A stretch of 64,000 bases of DNA from Herbiconiux flava (GTDB lineage: Bacteria > Actinomycetota > Actinomycetes > Actinomycetales > Microbacteriaceae). Each line of letters opens with the position of its first letter. The first letter of the stretch is position 1. The stretch covers positions 3,038,001 through 3,102,000 of the forward strand of contig NZ_JACCBM010000001.1 in the NCBI RefSeq assembly GCF_013409865.1. The letters are read 5' to 3'. Positions 42,336-50,072 of this stretch are shown one piece after another. A model generated the notes under the pieces. It worked only from the letters and a program-made list of their open reading frames with translations. It was not told where the DNA came from and ran no database searches. The translations under genes and the position numbers were made by a program.

Positions 42336-43601
42336 GTGACCGAGCAGACCCCGACCGCCCCCCGCATCGTGCACCTGTACGGCGAGCGCCGCAGCCGCGA
42401 CGCCTACGCCATCCGGGACTTCCTGACCCGCAGCGTGGTCGACTTCACCTGGACGACGCTCGCCACCGACGAGCAGTGCCGCAGCATCCTCGGCGTGCCG
42501 CTCGCCGGGGCGCAGCTGCCGGTCGTCGACCTGCCCGACGGCACCCGGCTGAGCGACCCCAGCCTCGCCGAGATCGCCACCCGCCTCGGCTGGGTCGAGG
42601 CCCCCAAGCTCGCCGAGTACGACCTGTCGATCTACGGTGCCGGCCCCGCGGGGCTGTCGGCCGCCGTCTACGCCGCGTCGGAGGGCCTGCGGGTCGTCGT
42701 GGTCGAGCGCGAGGCGGTCGGCGGTCAGGCCGGCTGCAGCAGCCTGATCGAGAACTACCTCGGCTTCCCGCACGGCATCGCGGGCGCCGACCTCGCCGAG
42801 CGCGCCCGGCAGCAGGCCGTCGAGTTCGGTGCCGAGCTGCTGATGATGCGGGCCGGGGTGCAGGGCGAGTTCCACGACGGCCGCATCCACGCCCGGCTCG
42901 CCGACGGCAGCACCCTCATCGCCCGGTCCAACATCTGCGCCACCGGCGTGGAGTGGCGGCGCCTCGGCCTCGACCGGGAGGACGAGCTGCTCGGCCTCGG
43001 CCTCTACTACGGCGCCGGCACGAGCGAGGCTCCGGAGTGCGCGGGAGAGCAGGTCTTCGTGGTGGGCGGCGGGAACTCCGCCGGCCAGGCCGTGATGAAC
43101 CTCGCCGCCCACGCCGCCCGGGTGACGATGCTCGTGCGCGGTGCGGATCTCAGCGCCACGCTCTCCAGCTACCTCGCGACGCGGGTGATGGCGCAGCCGA
43201 ACGTCGACATCCGTCTCGACACCCGCATCACCGAGCTGCACGGCGACGACGCGCTGACCGGGCTGACGCTCGAGGACAGCCGCACCGGCGCGAGCGAGGA
43301 GGTCGCCGCCTCGCGGGTCTTCGTCTGCATGGGCGGCGCACCCGACACGGCCTGGGCGGCGGCCACGCCGATCGTGCGCGACCGGCTCGGCTACCTCGTG
43401 ACCGGGCCCGACCTCAGTGCGGCCGACCTGGCGGGATGGCCCCTCGAGCGGCACCCGTTCTTCCTCGAGACGAGCGTGCCCGGATCGTTCGCGGCCGGCG
43501 ACGTGCGGCAGAACTCGGTCAAGCGCGTCGCGTCGGCCGTCGGCGAGGGCGCGATGGCCGTCACCTTCGCGCACCGCTACCTCTCGGAGACCTTCGGATG
43601 A
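42336..43601 (+). CDS. thioredoxin reductase-like FAD oxidoreductase with N-terminal extension, no CxxC
   Basis: The 421-residue protein joins an N-terminal 85-residue region with a thioredoxin/glutaredoxin-like pattern (VVDFTWTTLATDEQCR, VPLAGAQLPVVDLPDG) to a TrxB-type reductase fold: SIYGAGPAGLSAAVYAASEGL for FAD, VVVGGGNSAGQAVMNLAAHA for NADPH, SFAAGDVRQNSVKRVASAVGEGAMA. The redox-site CxxC is replaced by GCSSL, so it should not reduce thioredoxin in the usual way; its role is likely an NADPH-flavin oxidoreductase. The GTG start follows GAGAGGAGAGGCC; the MFS gene overlaps by 4 bases. Confidence 0.85.
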   Translation: MTEQTPTAPRIVHLYGERRSRDAYAIRDFLTRSVVDFTWTTLATDEQCRSILGVPLAGAQLPVVDLPDGTRLSDPSLAEIATRLGWVEAPKLAEYDLSIYGAGPAGLSAAVYAASEGLRVVVVEREAVGGQAGCSSLIENYLGFPHGIAGADLAERARQQAVEFGAELLMMRAGVQGEFHDGRIHARLADGSTLIARSNICATGVEWRRLGLDREDELLGLGLYYGAGTSEAPECAGEQVFVVGGGNSAGQAVMNLAAHAARVTMLVRGADLSATLSSYLATRVMAQPNVDIRLDTRITELHGDDALTGLTLEDSRTGASEEVAASRVFVCMGGAPDTAWAAATPIVRDRLGYLVTGPDLSAADLAGWPLERHPFFLETSVPGSFAAGDVRQNSVKRVASAVGEGAMAVTFAHRYLSETFG

Positions 43602-44818
43602 GCACCTCCCCTGCGCCGCGCCGCTTCTCGGTCTCGCACGGGCCGGCCTTCTGGATCGTCGCGGTCACCTTCCTGCTGGTGATGGCGTACTCGACCGTGC
43701 CGACGCCCCTCTATCCGCTGTACGAGCAGCGGGACGGCTTCCCGCCGTTCGTGGTGACCATGATCTTCGCCGCCTACGCCGTGGGCGTGATGGTGAGCCT
43801 CTACCTCGCCGGGCACGTCAGCGACTGGCTCGGGCGACGCCGCGTGCTCCTCGTGGCCGTGCTCGTGTCGGCGCTGTCGGCCGTGCTGTTCCTGTTCTTC
43901 ACCGAGGTGCCGGGGCTCCTGGTCGCCCGCTTCGTGAACGGGGCGAGCATCGGCATCCTGACCGCGACCGCGACCGCCCACCTCGGCGAGCTGCGGGCCC
44001 GGGCCAAGCCCGACGAGAACACGATCGTGGCGGCCTCGGTGTCGGGAGCGGCCAACCTGGGCGGGCTCGCGCTCGGCCCGCTGATCGGCGGGCTGTTCGC
44101 CGAGTTCCTGCCCGACCCGCTGATGCTGCCGCACCTGGTGTTCCTCGTCGTGCTGATCGTCGCGGCCCTCGCCCTGCTGCTCGTGCCCGAGACGGTCGAC
44201 GTGCCCACCGGCGACGACCGCCCCCGGTACCGACCCCAGCGCCTCTCGGTGCCGGCCGGCTCGGGCCGGGCCTTCGCCGTCGCCGCGTTCGGCGCCTTCT
44301 CGGGGTTCGCCGTGTTCGGGCTGTTCTCCTCACTCGCGCCGACCTTCCTGGTGGTCACCTTCGACTCCCCCGACCACCTGCTGGCCGGCGCCGTCTCGTT
44401 CTCGGTGTTCGCTGCCGCGGCCCTCGGTCAGCTGGCCCTGGTCAAGCTCCGGATGCGCACCCAGCTCACCATCGCCCTCCTCGGCTGCACGTCCGGCCTC
44501 GTGCTCGTCGCGGCCGGGGCGCTGCTGCCCGCGCTGGCGCTGTTCCTGATCGGCGGCGTGGTGGCGGGGCTCGGCGTGGGGCTGCTGTTCAAGGGAGCAC
44601 TCGGCACGGCCATCGGACTCGCCGAGCCCGCGCGGCGGGGCGAGACGCTGGCGCTGGTGTTCCTGATCGCGTACGCGGGGCTCGCGGTGCCGGCGCTCGG
44701 GGTGGGGGCGGCGCTGGCGTTCGTGCCGGCGATCGTGGCGCTGGTGGTGTTCGTGGGGCTGGTGCTCGTGGCGATGACGGTGGCGACGGTGCTGATGCGG
44801 CGGCGGGCGGCGCGGTAG
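43598..44818 (+). CDS. MFS transporter
   Basis: A 406-residue 12-helix transporter. Helix 1 carries VTFLLVMAYSTVPTPLYPLYEQRDGFPP, helices 2-3 the loop AGHVSDWLGRRRVLL. The last 10 residues are basic. It should export or import a small molecule by proton coupling, and its pairing with the flavin oxidoreductase (ATGA overlap) and PucR gene suggests a shared substrate. Nothing more can be read. Confidence 0.88.
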   Translation: MSTSPAPRRFSVSHGPAFWIVAVTFLLVMAYSTVPTPLYPLYEQRDGFPPFVVTMIFAAYAVGVMVSLYLAGHVSDWLGRRRVLLVAVLVSALSAVLFLFFTEVPGLLVARFVNGASIGILTATATAHLGELRARAKPDENTIVAASVSGAANLGGLALGPLIGGLFAEFLPDPLMLPHLVFLVVLIVAALALLLVPETVDVPTGDDRPRYRPQRLSVPAGSGRAFAVAAFGAFSGFAVFGLFSSLAPTFLVVTFDSPDHLLAGAVSFSVFAAAALGQLALVKLRMRTQLTIALLGCTSGLVLVAAGALLPALALFLIGGVVAGLGVGLLFKGALGTAIGLAEPARRGETLALVFLIAYAGLAVPALGVGAALAFVPAIVALVVFVGLVLVAMTVATVLMRRRAAR

Positions 44819-44835
44819 GGGGCGCGGGCGGCGCG
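44803..44835. repeat. GC-rich 12-bp near-tandem repeat after the MFS gene
   Basis: GCGGGCGGCGCG at 44803-44814 recurs at 44824-44835, 21 bases on. It overlaps the end of the MFS gene and is likely slippage in GC-rich DNA. Confidence 0.4.
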
Positions 44836-44850
44836 TCGGGCGTCGGCGGG

Positions 44851-45429
44851 TCAGTGGCCGGCCAGGGCGGCGGCCTCGCTGAGCCAGCGGCGGTGCTGGT
44901 CCCAGGGGTCGGTCGCGCCGGCGCGCAGCACGTCGATGTGCGCCAGCAGCGCGTCGTGCTCGTCGAACCACTCCCGCCCCGCGCGGTGGGCCGCGAACTG
45001 CTGGTGCCGCCGCTGCTCCAGCCGCCGGTCGCCGCGCTCGAACGCGAGGAGCTCCTCGTAGTGCAGCTGCGAGAGCCGTGAGCGCGGATTGGCCGAGGTG
45101 CCGATCTTGATCCGGCCCCGTGAGCGGATGTAGTACACGACGTCGACCCGCACCGGCCGCGCATCCGGGTCAGGATGCTCGTGCAGCCGCCACTCGCACA
45201 CCGCGCAGAGCCACCCCGACGGCCACTTCACACCGAGCCGCGACCCGCAGGCCGGACACGGCGACGGCAGCACGTCGGTGACCCCCGCCTCTCCCGCCAC
45301 CCACTCGGCTGCCCGCACCAGATGCTCCTCGCAGAGCCCGAGCCCGGCCTCGACCACGACGGGCCCCGCGCACCGGCCGCTCCCGCCGCGCGGGTCGGCC
45401 GCGCCGCAGCCGGCGCTCGGATCCTCCAT
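44851..45429 (-). CDS. GIY-YIG (MUG113-type) nuclease family protein
   Basis: The 192-residue protein has a zinc-binding CPACGSRLGVKWPSGWLCAVCEW region in the middle, then a GIY-YIG-like core: VYYIRSRGRIKIGTSANPRSRLSQL and a downstream Glu/Arg stretch (RRLEQRRHQQFAAHRAGREWF). This layout matches the MUG113/T5orf172 group of GIY-YIG proteins. TACCGT (45436-45441) six bases before the ATG gives a leaderless -10. Its substrate is not evident. Confidence 0.8.
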   Translation of the reverse strand: MEDPSAGCGAADPRGGSGRCAGPVVVEAGLGLCEEHLVRAAEWVAGEAGVTDVLPSPCPACGSRLGVKWPSGWLCAVCEWRLHEHPDPDARPVRVDVVYYIRSRGRIKIGTSANPRSRLSQLHYEELLAFERGDRRLEQRRHQQFAAHRAGREWFDEHDALLAHIDVLRAGATDPWDQHRRWLSEAAALAGH

Positions 45430-45505
45430 GCCCGCACGGTACCGCGTGCCTCCGACACCGGCGAGCGGTGCGGTGGGCCCGGTGTTGTGCGTGCGACGAG
45501 CTTTT

Positions 45506-45530
45506 CCGCGTGCCGCGTGCCGCGTGCCGT
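45506..45530. repeat. 8-bp tandem repeat in the gap between GIY-YIG and RidA genes
   Basis: CGCGTGCC is repeated three times, followed by a diverged unit, in a 130-base gap that otherwise shows only GC-rich sequence. It could change length by slippage. Confidence 0.6.
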
Positions 45531-45559
45531 GGCCGGTGCGATGTGCGGTGCGACGCGGC

Positions 45560-45943
45560 TCAGGCGGCGACGAGCTCGATCTCGATGCGGGCGCCGAGCG
45601 GCAGACCGGCCACGGCGACGGTGGTGCGGGCGGGATACGGTGCGTCGAGCATCCGCTCGTAGACCCCGTTCATCGCCGCGAAGTCCTCCATGGAGGTGAG
45701 GTAGACGTTGACCTTCACGGCGTCGGCCAGCGTGCGACCGGCAGCGGTCAGCACGAGTTCGAGGTTGGCGAACACGCGCTCGGTCTGCGCGACGGCGTCA
45801 CCGTCGACGAGGCGTCCGGTCGCCGGGTCGATCGGGGTCTGACCCGAGAGGTAGAGCAGCTCGCGCCCCCGCCCCGTCGCAGCGTGCGAGTAGGGGCCGA
45901 CGGCGGCGGGGGCGTCGTTCGCGTGGACGGTTTGTCTGGGCAT
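45560..45943 (-). CDS. RidA family protein
   Basis: A 127-residue protein with the RidA pattern: AVGPYSHAATGRGRELLYLSGQTPIDPATG, VNVYLTSMEDFAAMNGVYE and the C-terminal RTTVAVAGLPLGARIEIELVA with the conserved Arg. RidA deaminates reactive enamines and imines from PLP enzymes. GGCAGGATCGGGGC precedes the ATG at 45943. It is monocistronic. Confidence 0.92.
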   Translation of the reverse strand: MPRQTVHANDAPAAVGPYSHAATGRGRELLYLSGQTPIDPATGRLVDGDAVAQTERVFANLELVLTAAGRTLADAVKVNVYLTSMEDFAAMNGVYERMLDAPYPARTTVAVAGLPLGARIEIELVAA

Positions 45944-46161
45944 GCCCCGATCCTGCCACGGCGGGCCCGCCGCCGGCCTGGCCAGATCCGCGCCACAGGT
46001 GTCGACTGCGGGCGGGGGCGGACATGGTGACGTGCCGGGTGCGCTCTCGGCGGTCGGAAAGCGAACCGGCGCAGTCGAGCCCCGCCCCGTGTCGGAGCGG
46101 CATGGCAGGACACGAGAACCTGGGACAGACGCGCCGGCGAGCGGGCCGCGAAAGGACACCC

Positions 46162-46448
46162 GCGGGCAAGCTCATCTCCGACTCGTCGTTGACGGTCGGC
46201 TTCGACGATCGGGTGATCGCGCACCTCCAGGTCGGGATCGGCGCGAAGCTGCGGCGCGGAGAGTCGTTCACGGTCTCGTGGAAAGACGACGGTCAGCTGG
46301 GCGACGGGCGCACCTCCATCAGGATCCACCCGGCCGTTCCGCTCGTGTTCAAGTCGTTCGGCTGTTCAAGTCGTTCGGCGGGCGGCCTCAGGCGATCAAC
46401 CGCCGCTGGGTCGAGGCGCTGGCGTCGGATGTCGGTGGTCGCTCGTAG
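46162..46448 (+). pseudogene. DUF7882 family gene broken by a 17-bp duplication
   Basis: The reading matches the DUF7882 protein at 37579: GKLISDSSLTVGFDDRVIAHLQVGIGAKLRRGESF, WKDDGQLGDGRTSIRIHP, then FKSFG. After that the frame shifts; the rest (GGRPQAINRRWVEALASDVGG) continues in another frame. TGTTCAAGTCGTTCGGC is exactly repeated (46346-46362 and 46363-46379), and removing one copy restores the frame. The usual start position is GCG (46162) instead of ATG, though an in-frame ATG at 46102 could serve. Confidence 0.85.
46346..46379. repeat. 17-bp perfect tandem duplication
   Basis: Two identical 17-bp copies (46346-46362, 46363-46379). The extra copy shifts the reading frame of the DUF7882-like gene. 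It is likely a recent slippage event and could revert. Confidence 0.9.
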
Positions 46449-46493
46449 GGTCGGAGCGGCCGCAGCGCACGGCGGCCGGAGAGGAGCGCGGGC

Positions 46494-47729
46494 GTGCCCG
46501 AGAGCATCGACGCCTGGTGGTCGCGACGCCAGCGCTCGAAGGGCAGCGACGTGCCCTACGCCGTCGGCACCTACCGCGACGACTGGGCGCGCTACCCCGT
46601 GCTCGTGCGCCAGTACCACCCCGATCTGAACCGCATGATCACGCTCACCCAGGTGCCGCCGGGGGCGGACGTCTATCTGACGTGGCAGTGCGAGTCGGGC
46701 CATGTCTTCATCGCGACCCCCGCGGAGCAGCGCTCCCGCCCCGGCGGCGGCCAGCGGCGCCGCTCGGTCTGGTGCCCCACCTGCTCCGACCTCGCGGCTC
46801 CCCGCCGCCCGCCCAAGCCGTTCCCGGGCCCGGCGGTCCCCCTCGACGGGCCGGCGGCCGCCGCGCCCCCGGCACGGTATCCCCTCTCTGGTGTCGATCC
46901 GGGGCCACTGCCGCGGGCGCAGCATTCCGGCAGGCGGGTGACGGATACCGGAGGTGGGGCGACGGGCGCTGGAGGAGCCGCAACGGGTGCCGGGGGTGGG
47001 GCTCGGATGGCACTCCGGGACGGGCGGGCCAGCGGGGCCACGGCGTATCGGGCGGCGGCGCGGTCGGAGCGGGCGGCCGATCCGCTGCCGCCGGCGGGGC
47101 CGGGGGTCGGGGCGGCCGCCCGCCGCGCCAGGGCGGGGATCGTGCGGCTGGCGGTGGCGCCTTTCGTGGTGCCGCCGCTGCCGGAATCGCCTGCGGAGAG
47201 CGTCGGGCCCGCGCATCCGCCCCCACCCGCCATGCCGGGAGCGGAGGTGCGGAGCGAGGACGTGCGCACCGACCCCCGCCACCGGGCCGGCGACGCGTTC
47301 CACAGCACGCGGGCCCCGCGCACGGCGTCGGCCGCCGAGGCCGAGCTGCGGAGCCGCCTCGCCGAGCGGTTCGACCTCGACCTCTCCCCCGAGCGGGCCA
47401 ACGCCGTCGCCGTGACCCGGCCGTTCTTCGGGCGCACGGAGGTGTGGCCGGACATCGTCATCCCCGAGCTGCGGGTGGCGATCGAGTACGACACCGTCGG
47501 CCGCTTCGGCCTCGAGCACGTCGGCCCCCGCGAGGACACCGACCGCCGCAAGGACCGCATGCTCCGCGCCGTCGACTGGGAGGTCGTGCGGGTGCGCTGC
47601 GGCAAGCTGCAGCCCCTCGGCCCGCACGACATCGTGGCCTCGGGCGTCACCGCCCGTCTGGTCGACTCGCTGGTCGATGCGCTCCGCACCATCCGTGGCG
47701 ATCTGTTCGTGAACGCGTACCTCCGCTGA
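46494..47729 (+). CDS. zinc-ribbon and restriction endonuclease-like fold protein
   Basis: A 411-residue protein with three parts: an N-terminal 90-residue region holding a zinc-ribbon (WQCESGHVFIATP to WCPTCSD), a Pro/Ala/Gly low-complexity linker of about 160 residues, and a C-terminal PD-(D/E)xK/Vsr-like domain (VWPDIVIPELRVAIEYD, then DRRKDRMLRAVDWEVVRVRCGKL). The acidic residues in PDI and IEYD fit a nuclease active site. The GTG start has GGAGAGGAGCGCGG in front. Its target is unknown. Confidence 0.75.
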   Translation: MPESIDAWWSRRQRSKGSDVPYAVGTYRDDWARYPVLVRQYHPDLNRMITLTQVPPGADVYLTWQCESGHVFIATPAEQRSRPGGGQRRRSVWCPTCSDLAAPRRPPKPFPGPAVPLDGPAAAAPPARYPLSGVDPGPLPRAQHSGRRVTDTGGGATGAGGAATGAGGGARMALRDGRASGATAYRAAARSERAADPLPPAGPGVGAAARRARAGIVRLAVAPFVVPPLPESPAESVGPAHPPPPAMPGAEVRSEDVRTDPRHRAGDAFHSTRAPRTASAAEAELRSRLAERFDLDLSPERANAVAVTRPFFGRTEVWPDIVIPELRVAIEYDTVGRFGLEHVGPREDTDRRKDRMLRAVDWEVVRVRCGKLQPLGPHDIVASGVTARLVDSLVDALRTIRGDLFVNAYLR

Positions 47730-47775
47730 CGCCGGGCCCGTCGGCGGCTCCCCGATCGTGGTGGGGCGCGGGCGG

Positions 47776-47787
47776 TAGCCTGAGGGC
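47776..47787 (+). promoter_or_regulatory. leaderless -10 of the small membrane protein gene
   Basis: TAGCCT six bases before the ATG at 47788, in the string TAGCCTGAGGGCATG, identical to the sequence before the PucR gene at 41145. Confidence 0.55.
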
Positions 47788-48099
47788 ATGGAGTGGGTCG
47801 ACCGCATCGGCGTGGCGTTCTGGGTGATCGTGCTCGTCGCGGTGCTGGTCGTCTTCGCGGTGGTGGCGTGGCGCCTGATCCGGATGGCCGCAGCCGCCCG
47901 ACGCGGCGACTTCTCGACGGGCCGCGCCCGCGGCCGTGCACCCGGCACCGCATCCTCGCGCTCACCTTCGGCGCGAGGCAGCAGCCTCCGCCCCGACACC
48001 ACCCCCGGCGCCTACCTCCTCGACGACACCACCCCGCCCGCCGACGCGCCGTCAGTGGCCACCCCGCCCACCGCCGACCAGGACGACGAAGCGCGCTGA
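47788..48099 (+). CDS. small membrane protein, unknown function
   Basis: A 103-residue protein with one N-terminal helix (FWVIVLVAVLVVFAVVAWRLI) followed by a basic, Ser/Pro-rich tail. It is likely anchored by its N terminus with the tail in the cytoplasm. No motif identifies a function. A leaderless promoter is seen just upstream. Confidence 0.7.
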   Translation: MEWVDRIGVAFWVIVLVAVLVVFAVVAWRLIRMAAAARRGDFSTGRARGRAPGTASSRSPSARGSSLRPDTTPGAYLLDDTTPPADAPSVATPPTADQDDEAR

Positions 48100-48120
48100 A
48101 GCGAACACTCAGTGACAACC

Positions 48121-48178
48121 GTCACGCGGCGCAGGGCGCCGATCGGGTGATGGCGGAAAGGAGCGTCAGGCGGCGCGG
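48121..48178. repeat. near-repeat at the end of gene 48166-48405
   Basis: GTCACGCGGCGCAGG at 48121 and GTCAGGCGGCGCGG at 48165 differ in two positions; the second covers the stop of the minus-strand gene, the first lies 44 bases downstream of it. Confidence 0.5.
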
Positions 48179-48405
48179 CCGGCCGATCCGACGGCGGCAG
48201 CGGTGAGGGCCGCGTCGAGTTCGTCGAGTGCCAGCGTGAGGAGCTCGGCGTCGAGGACGCCGGTGTCGGCCTCGTGGGTCACGGTGTAGAGCGCCAGGCG
48301 CAGGCGCGCCGCGGCGGCCGGGGACGGGCCGGCGATGGTGTCGATGCGGGCGTGCAGGCGCCGGCGGTGGTCGATGTGCTGCGTCGTCCACACGCGGTTC
48401 GTCAT
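48166..48405 (-). CDS. small protein, unknown function
   Basis: A 79-residue protein (MTNRVWTTQHIDHRRRLHARIDTI...) with a basic N-terminal region and a C-terminal pair of helices (LRLALYTVTHEADTG, LLTLALDELDAALTAA). CACGAGGAGAACCCC before the ATG at 48405 supports the start. No family is recognised. Confidence 0.65.
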   Translation of the reverse strand: MTNRVWTTQHIDHRRRLHARIDTIAGPSPAAAARLRLALYTVTHEADTGVLDAELLTLALDELDAALTAAAVGSAGRAA

Positions 48406-48498
48406 GGGGTTCTCCTCGTGGTCGGGGGCCGCCCTCGTCGGCCCGTGCTGGTCACCGTAGGCGAGTGGGTGGCACGAGCATCCGGTGTGACGTCTCTT

Positions 48499-48526
48499 CG
48501 TCGTCATGTGTCGCTCTGTGACGACG
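48499..48526. promoter_or_regulatory. inverted repeat in the gap upstream of the 48166 and DUF1992 genes
   Basis: CGTCGTCA (48499-48506) and TGACGACG (48519-48526) form a perfect 8-bp inverted repeat with a 12-base spacer, in the 233-base gap between divergent genes. It may be an operator or a hairpin. The rest of the gap holds no clear ORF. Confidence 0.35.
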
Positions 48527-48625
48527 ATGACCGGGCGGCCGTGCGGGTGCATCCGTGCTCATGGAGCGATGCTGGCGGCTGGGCGGCGGCCATGGGGGTC
48601 GCGACCGAGAAATGGGGAATCGTTC

Positions 48626-48638
48626 TACGCTGGAACGA
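48626..48638 (+). promoter_or_regulatory. possible leaderless -10 of the DUF1992 gene
   Basis: TACGCT lies seven bases before a GTG at 48639. No ribosome site is visible, so leaderless initiation at that GTG (or at the next codon) is plausible. Confidence 0.35.
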
Positions 48639-49259
48639 GTGGTGCAGGACAGGTCGAAGCGAGATGACGGGCGGGTCGCCGATCCGCGGCTGAAGGCCGC
48701 CCGCTACCGCACGGGCACCGGTGACACGGACGAGTCCGAGGCCGACGACGCCGGGCGACCGACGATGGAGCAGCGGGCGCAGTACGTCGAGATCCAGATC
48801 GCCCAGGCGATGCGCCGGGGCGACTTCGACGATCTGCCCGGTGCCGGGAAGCCGCTGACCGGGCTCGGGGGGACGTACGATCCGGACTGGTGGATCCGGC
48901 AGAAGATCGAGCGGGAACGCCTGACCGGGCTCGGCCCGCCCGCGCTCACCCTCCGCACCGAGGACGCCGAGCTCGACGCCCGCCTGGACGCCACACACGG
49001 CGAGCACGCCGTGCGCGAGCTGCTCGGGGACTTCAACCGGCGTGTGATCGAAGCGCGGCGGCAGCTGCAGGGCGGACCGCCGGTGGTGACGGCGACGCGC
49101 GACGTCGACGCCGAGGTCGCGGCGTGGCGCGAACGTCGGGAGGAGCGAGGTCGCGTCGCCCGCGAAGCCCGCGAGCGGGAGGACGCGGAGATCGCAGCAC
49201 TCCCCTGGCGGGAACGCCGCCGCGCCCTCCGCGCCCGTCGCCTGCGCGACGGCTGGTGA
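48639..49259 (+). CDS. DUF1992 (DnaJ-like subunit C28 homolog) protein
   Basis: About 206 residues, with the DUF1992 core MEQRAQYVEIQIAQAMRRGDFDDLPGAGKPLTGLGG and the following YDPDWWIRQKIERE region. The C-terminal half is a long basic/acidic coiled stretch (RERREERGRVAREARERED). The family is related to DnaJC28 proteins of unknown function. The start is uncertain: GTG at 48639 or 48642, or ATG at 48612, none with a strong ribosome site. Confidence 0.85.
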   Translation: MVQDRSKRDDGRVADPRLKAARYRTGTGDTDESEADDAGRPTMEQRAQYVEIQIAQAMRRGDFDDLPGAGKPLTGLGGTYDPDWWIRQKIERERLTGLGPPALTLRTEDAELDARLDATHGEHAVRELLGDFNRRVIEARRQLQGGPPVVTATRDVDAEVAAWRERREERGRVAREAREREDAEIAALPWRERRRALRARRLRDGW

Positions 49260-49314
49260 CGCGGTCTCACCGACTCCGACATCGTCGGGCGCGGTGGGGC
49301 GACTGCCTGGGAGA

Positions 49315-49551
49315 TCAGGCGCCGGGGGCGTCCTGGGCCTCGGATCCCGACGCCGAACCCTTCTTCAGCCGCTTCTTCGTCGACCGCTCCACGAGGATAG
49401 CGAGGTAGTCCCGCACGGGCCTCCCCGCCAGCTCGGTGAACTCGGCCCGCGTCGCCTGCTCGATGTCGGCGCGCGGGCGATCCGGGAACCGCTGCTGCAG
49501 GCGGTCGACGATCTGCTCGATGGTCTCTTCGTCCGTCACTTCTCTGGCCAT
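49315..49551 (-). CDS. three-helix bundle dimerization-type small protein
   Basis: A 78-residue protein: MAREVTDEETIEQIVDRLQQRFPDRPRADIEQATRAEFTEL, a pattern shared with the small three-helix dimerisation domain proteins of actinobacteria, then a basic tail (ERSTKKRLKKG). No function is assigned. It lies downstream of the minus-strand membrane protein gene (49576-50013) and may be in the same transcript. Confidence 0.75.
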   Translation of the reverse strand: MAREVTDEETIEQIVDRLQQRFPDRPRADIEQATRAEFTELAGRPVRDYLAILVERSTKKRLKKGSASGSEAQDAPGA

Positions 49552-49575
49552 GAGCCGCAGTCTGGCATCCGCGGG

Positions 49576-50013
49576 TTAACGGCCGGGGTCGACTGACCCT
49601 CCCCGAAGGTTCCGGACGGCGGACGTCACCACCCAGCCGAGCACTGACGCGACCCCCGCGGCCACGGCGTTCTGCGCCACCACTCCGAGTGAGGAGGGCC
49701 ACGTCGCGTTGCCCGACGCCAGCACCAGCATCCCGCAGACCCCCGCGCCGATGACGGCGCCCAGCACCGCGAACAGTCCCAGCACCGCGAACAGAACGAC
49801 GTGCAGCCCCGGCGGCCGCTGCGGCAGGCGACGAGAGACCCACGCGGCGGCGGGCACCCAGAGGAGCAGTCCGCAGAGCGCATACGCCGCCGCAGCGCCC
49901 ACCAGCACCCCGGCCACCGACGGCCCGGACATGTCCCACTCCTCGACCGTCAGCATCAACCCCAGCACGCCGACGATCGGCCACACCACGACCCCAGAGA
50001 GTTGGCTCCGCAC
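49576..50013 (-). CDS. small integral membrane protein, unknown function
   Basis: About 145 residues with four hydrophobic segments (VVVWPIVGVLGLML, AGVLVGAAAAYALCGLLLW, VVLFAVLGLFAVLGAVIGAGV, GVVAQNAVAAGVASVLGWVV). The GTG at 50013 is preferred; a longer frame from a GTG at 50082 would overlap the next gene. No family is recognised. Confidence 0.65.
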   Translation of the reverse strand: MRSQLSGVVVWPIVGVLGLMLTVEEWDMSGPSVAGVLVGAAAAYALCGLLLWVPAAAWVSRRLPQRPPGLHVVLFAVLGLFAVLGAVIGAGVCGMLVLASGNATWPSSLGVVAQNAVAAGVASVLGWVVTSAVRNLRGGSVDPGR

Positions 50014-50072
50014 GGCCTCATCATCGCGTGCCCGGGTTGACCGGAGATGAACGACGTGCGGCGACGGAGACC

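Noticed and set aside
41435-44818. A 1,127-codon plus-strand frame across the PucR, FAD and MFS genes
   Set aside because: Only its last part is real, because it joins the MFS gene; the upstream part is Arg-rich and out of frame with two well-supported genes.
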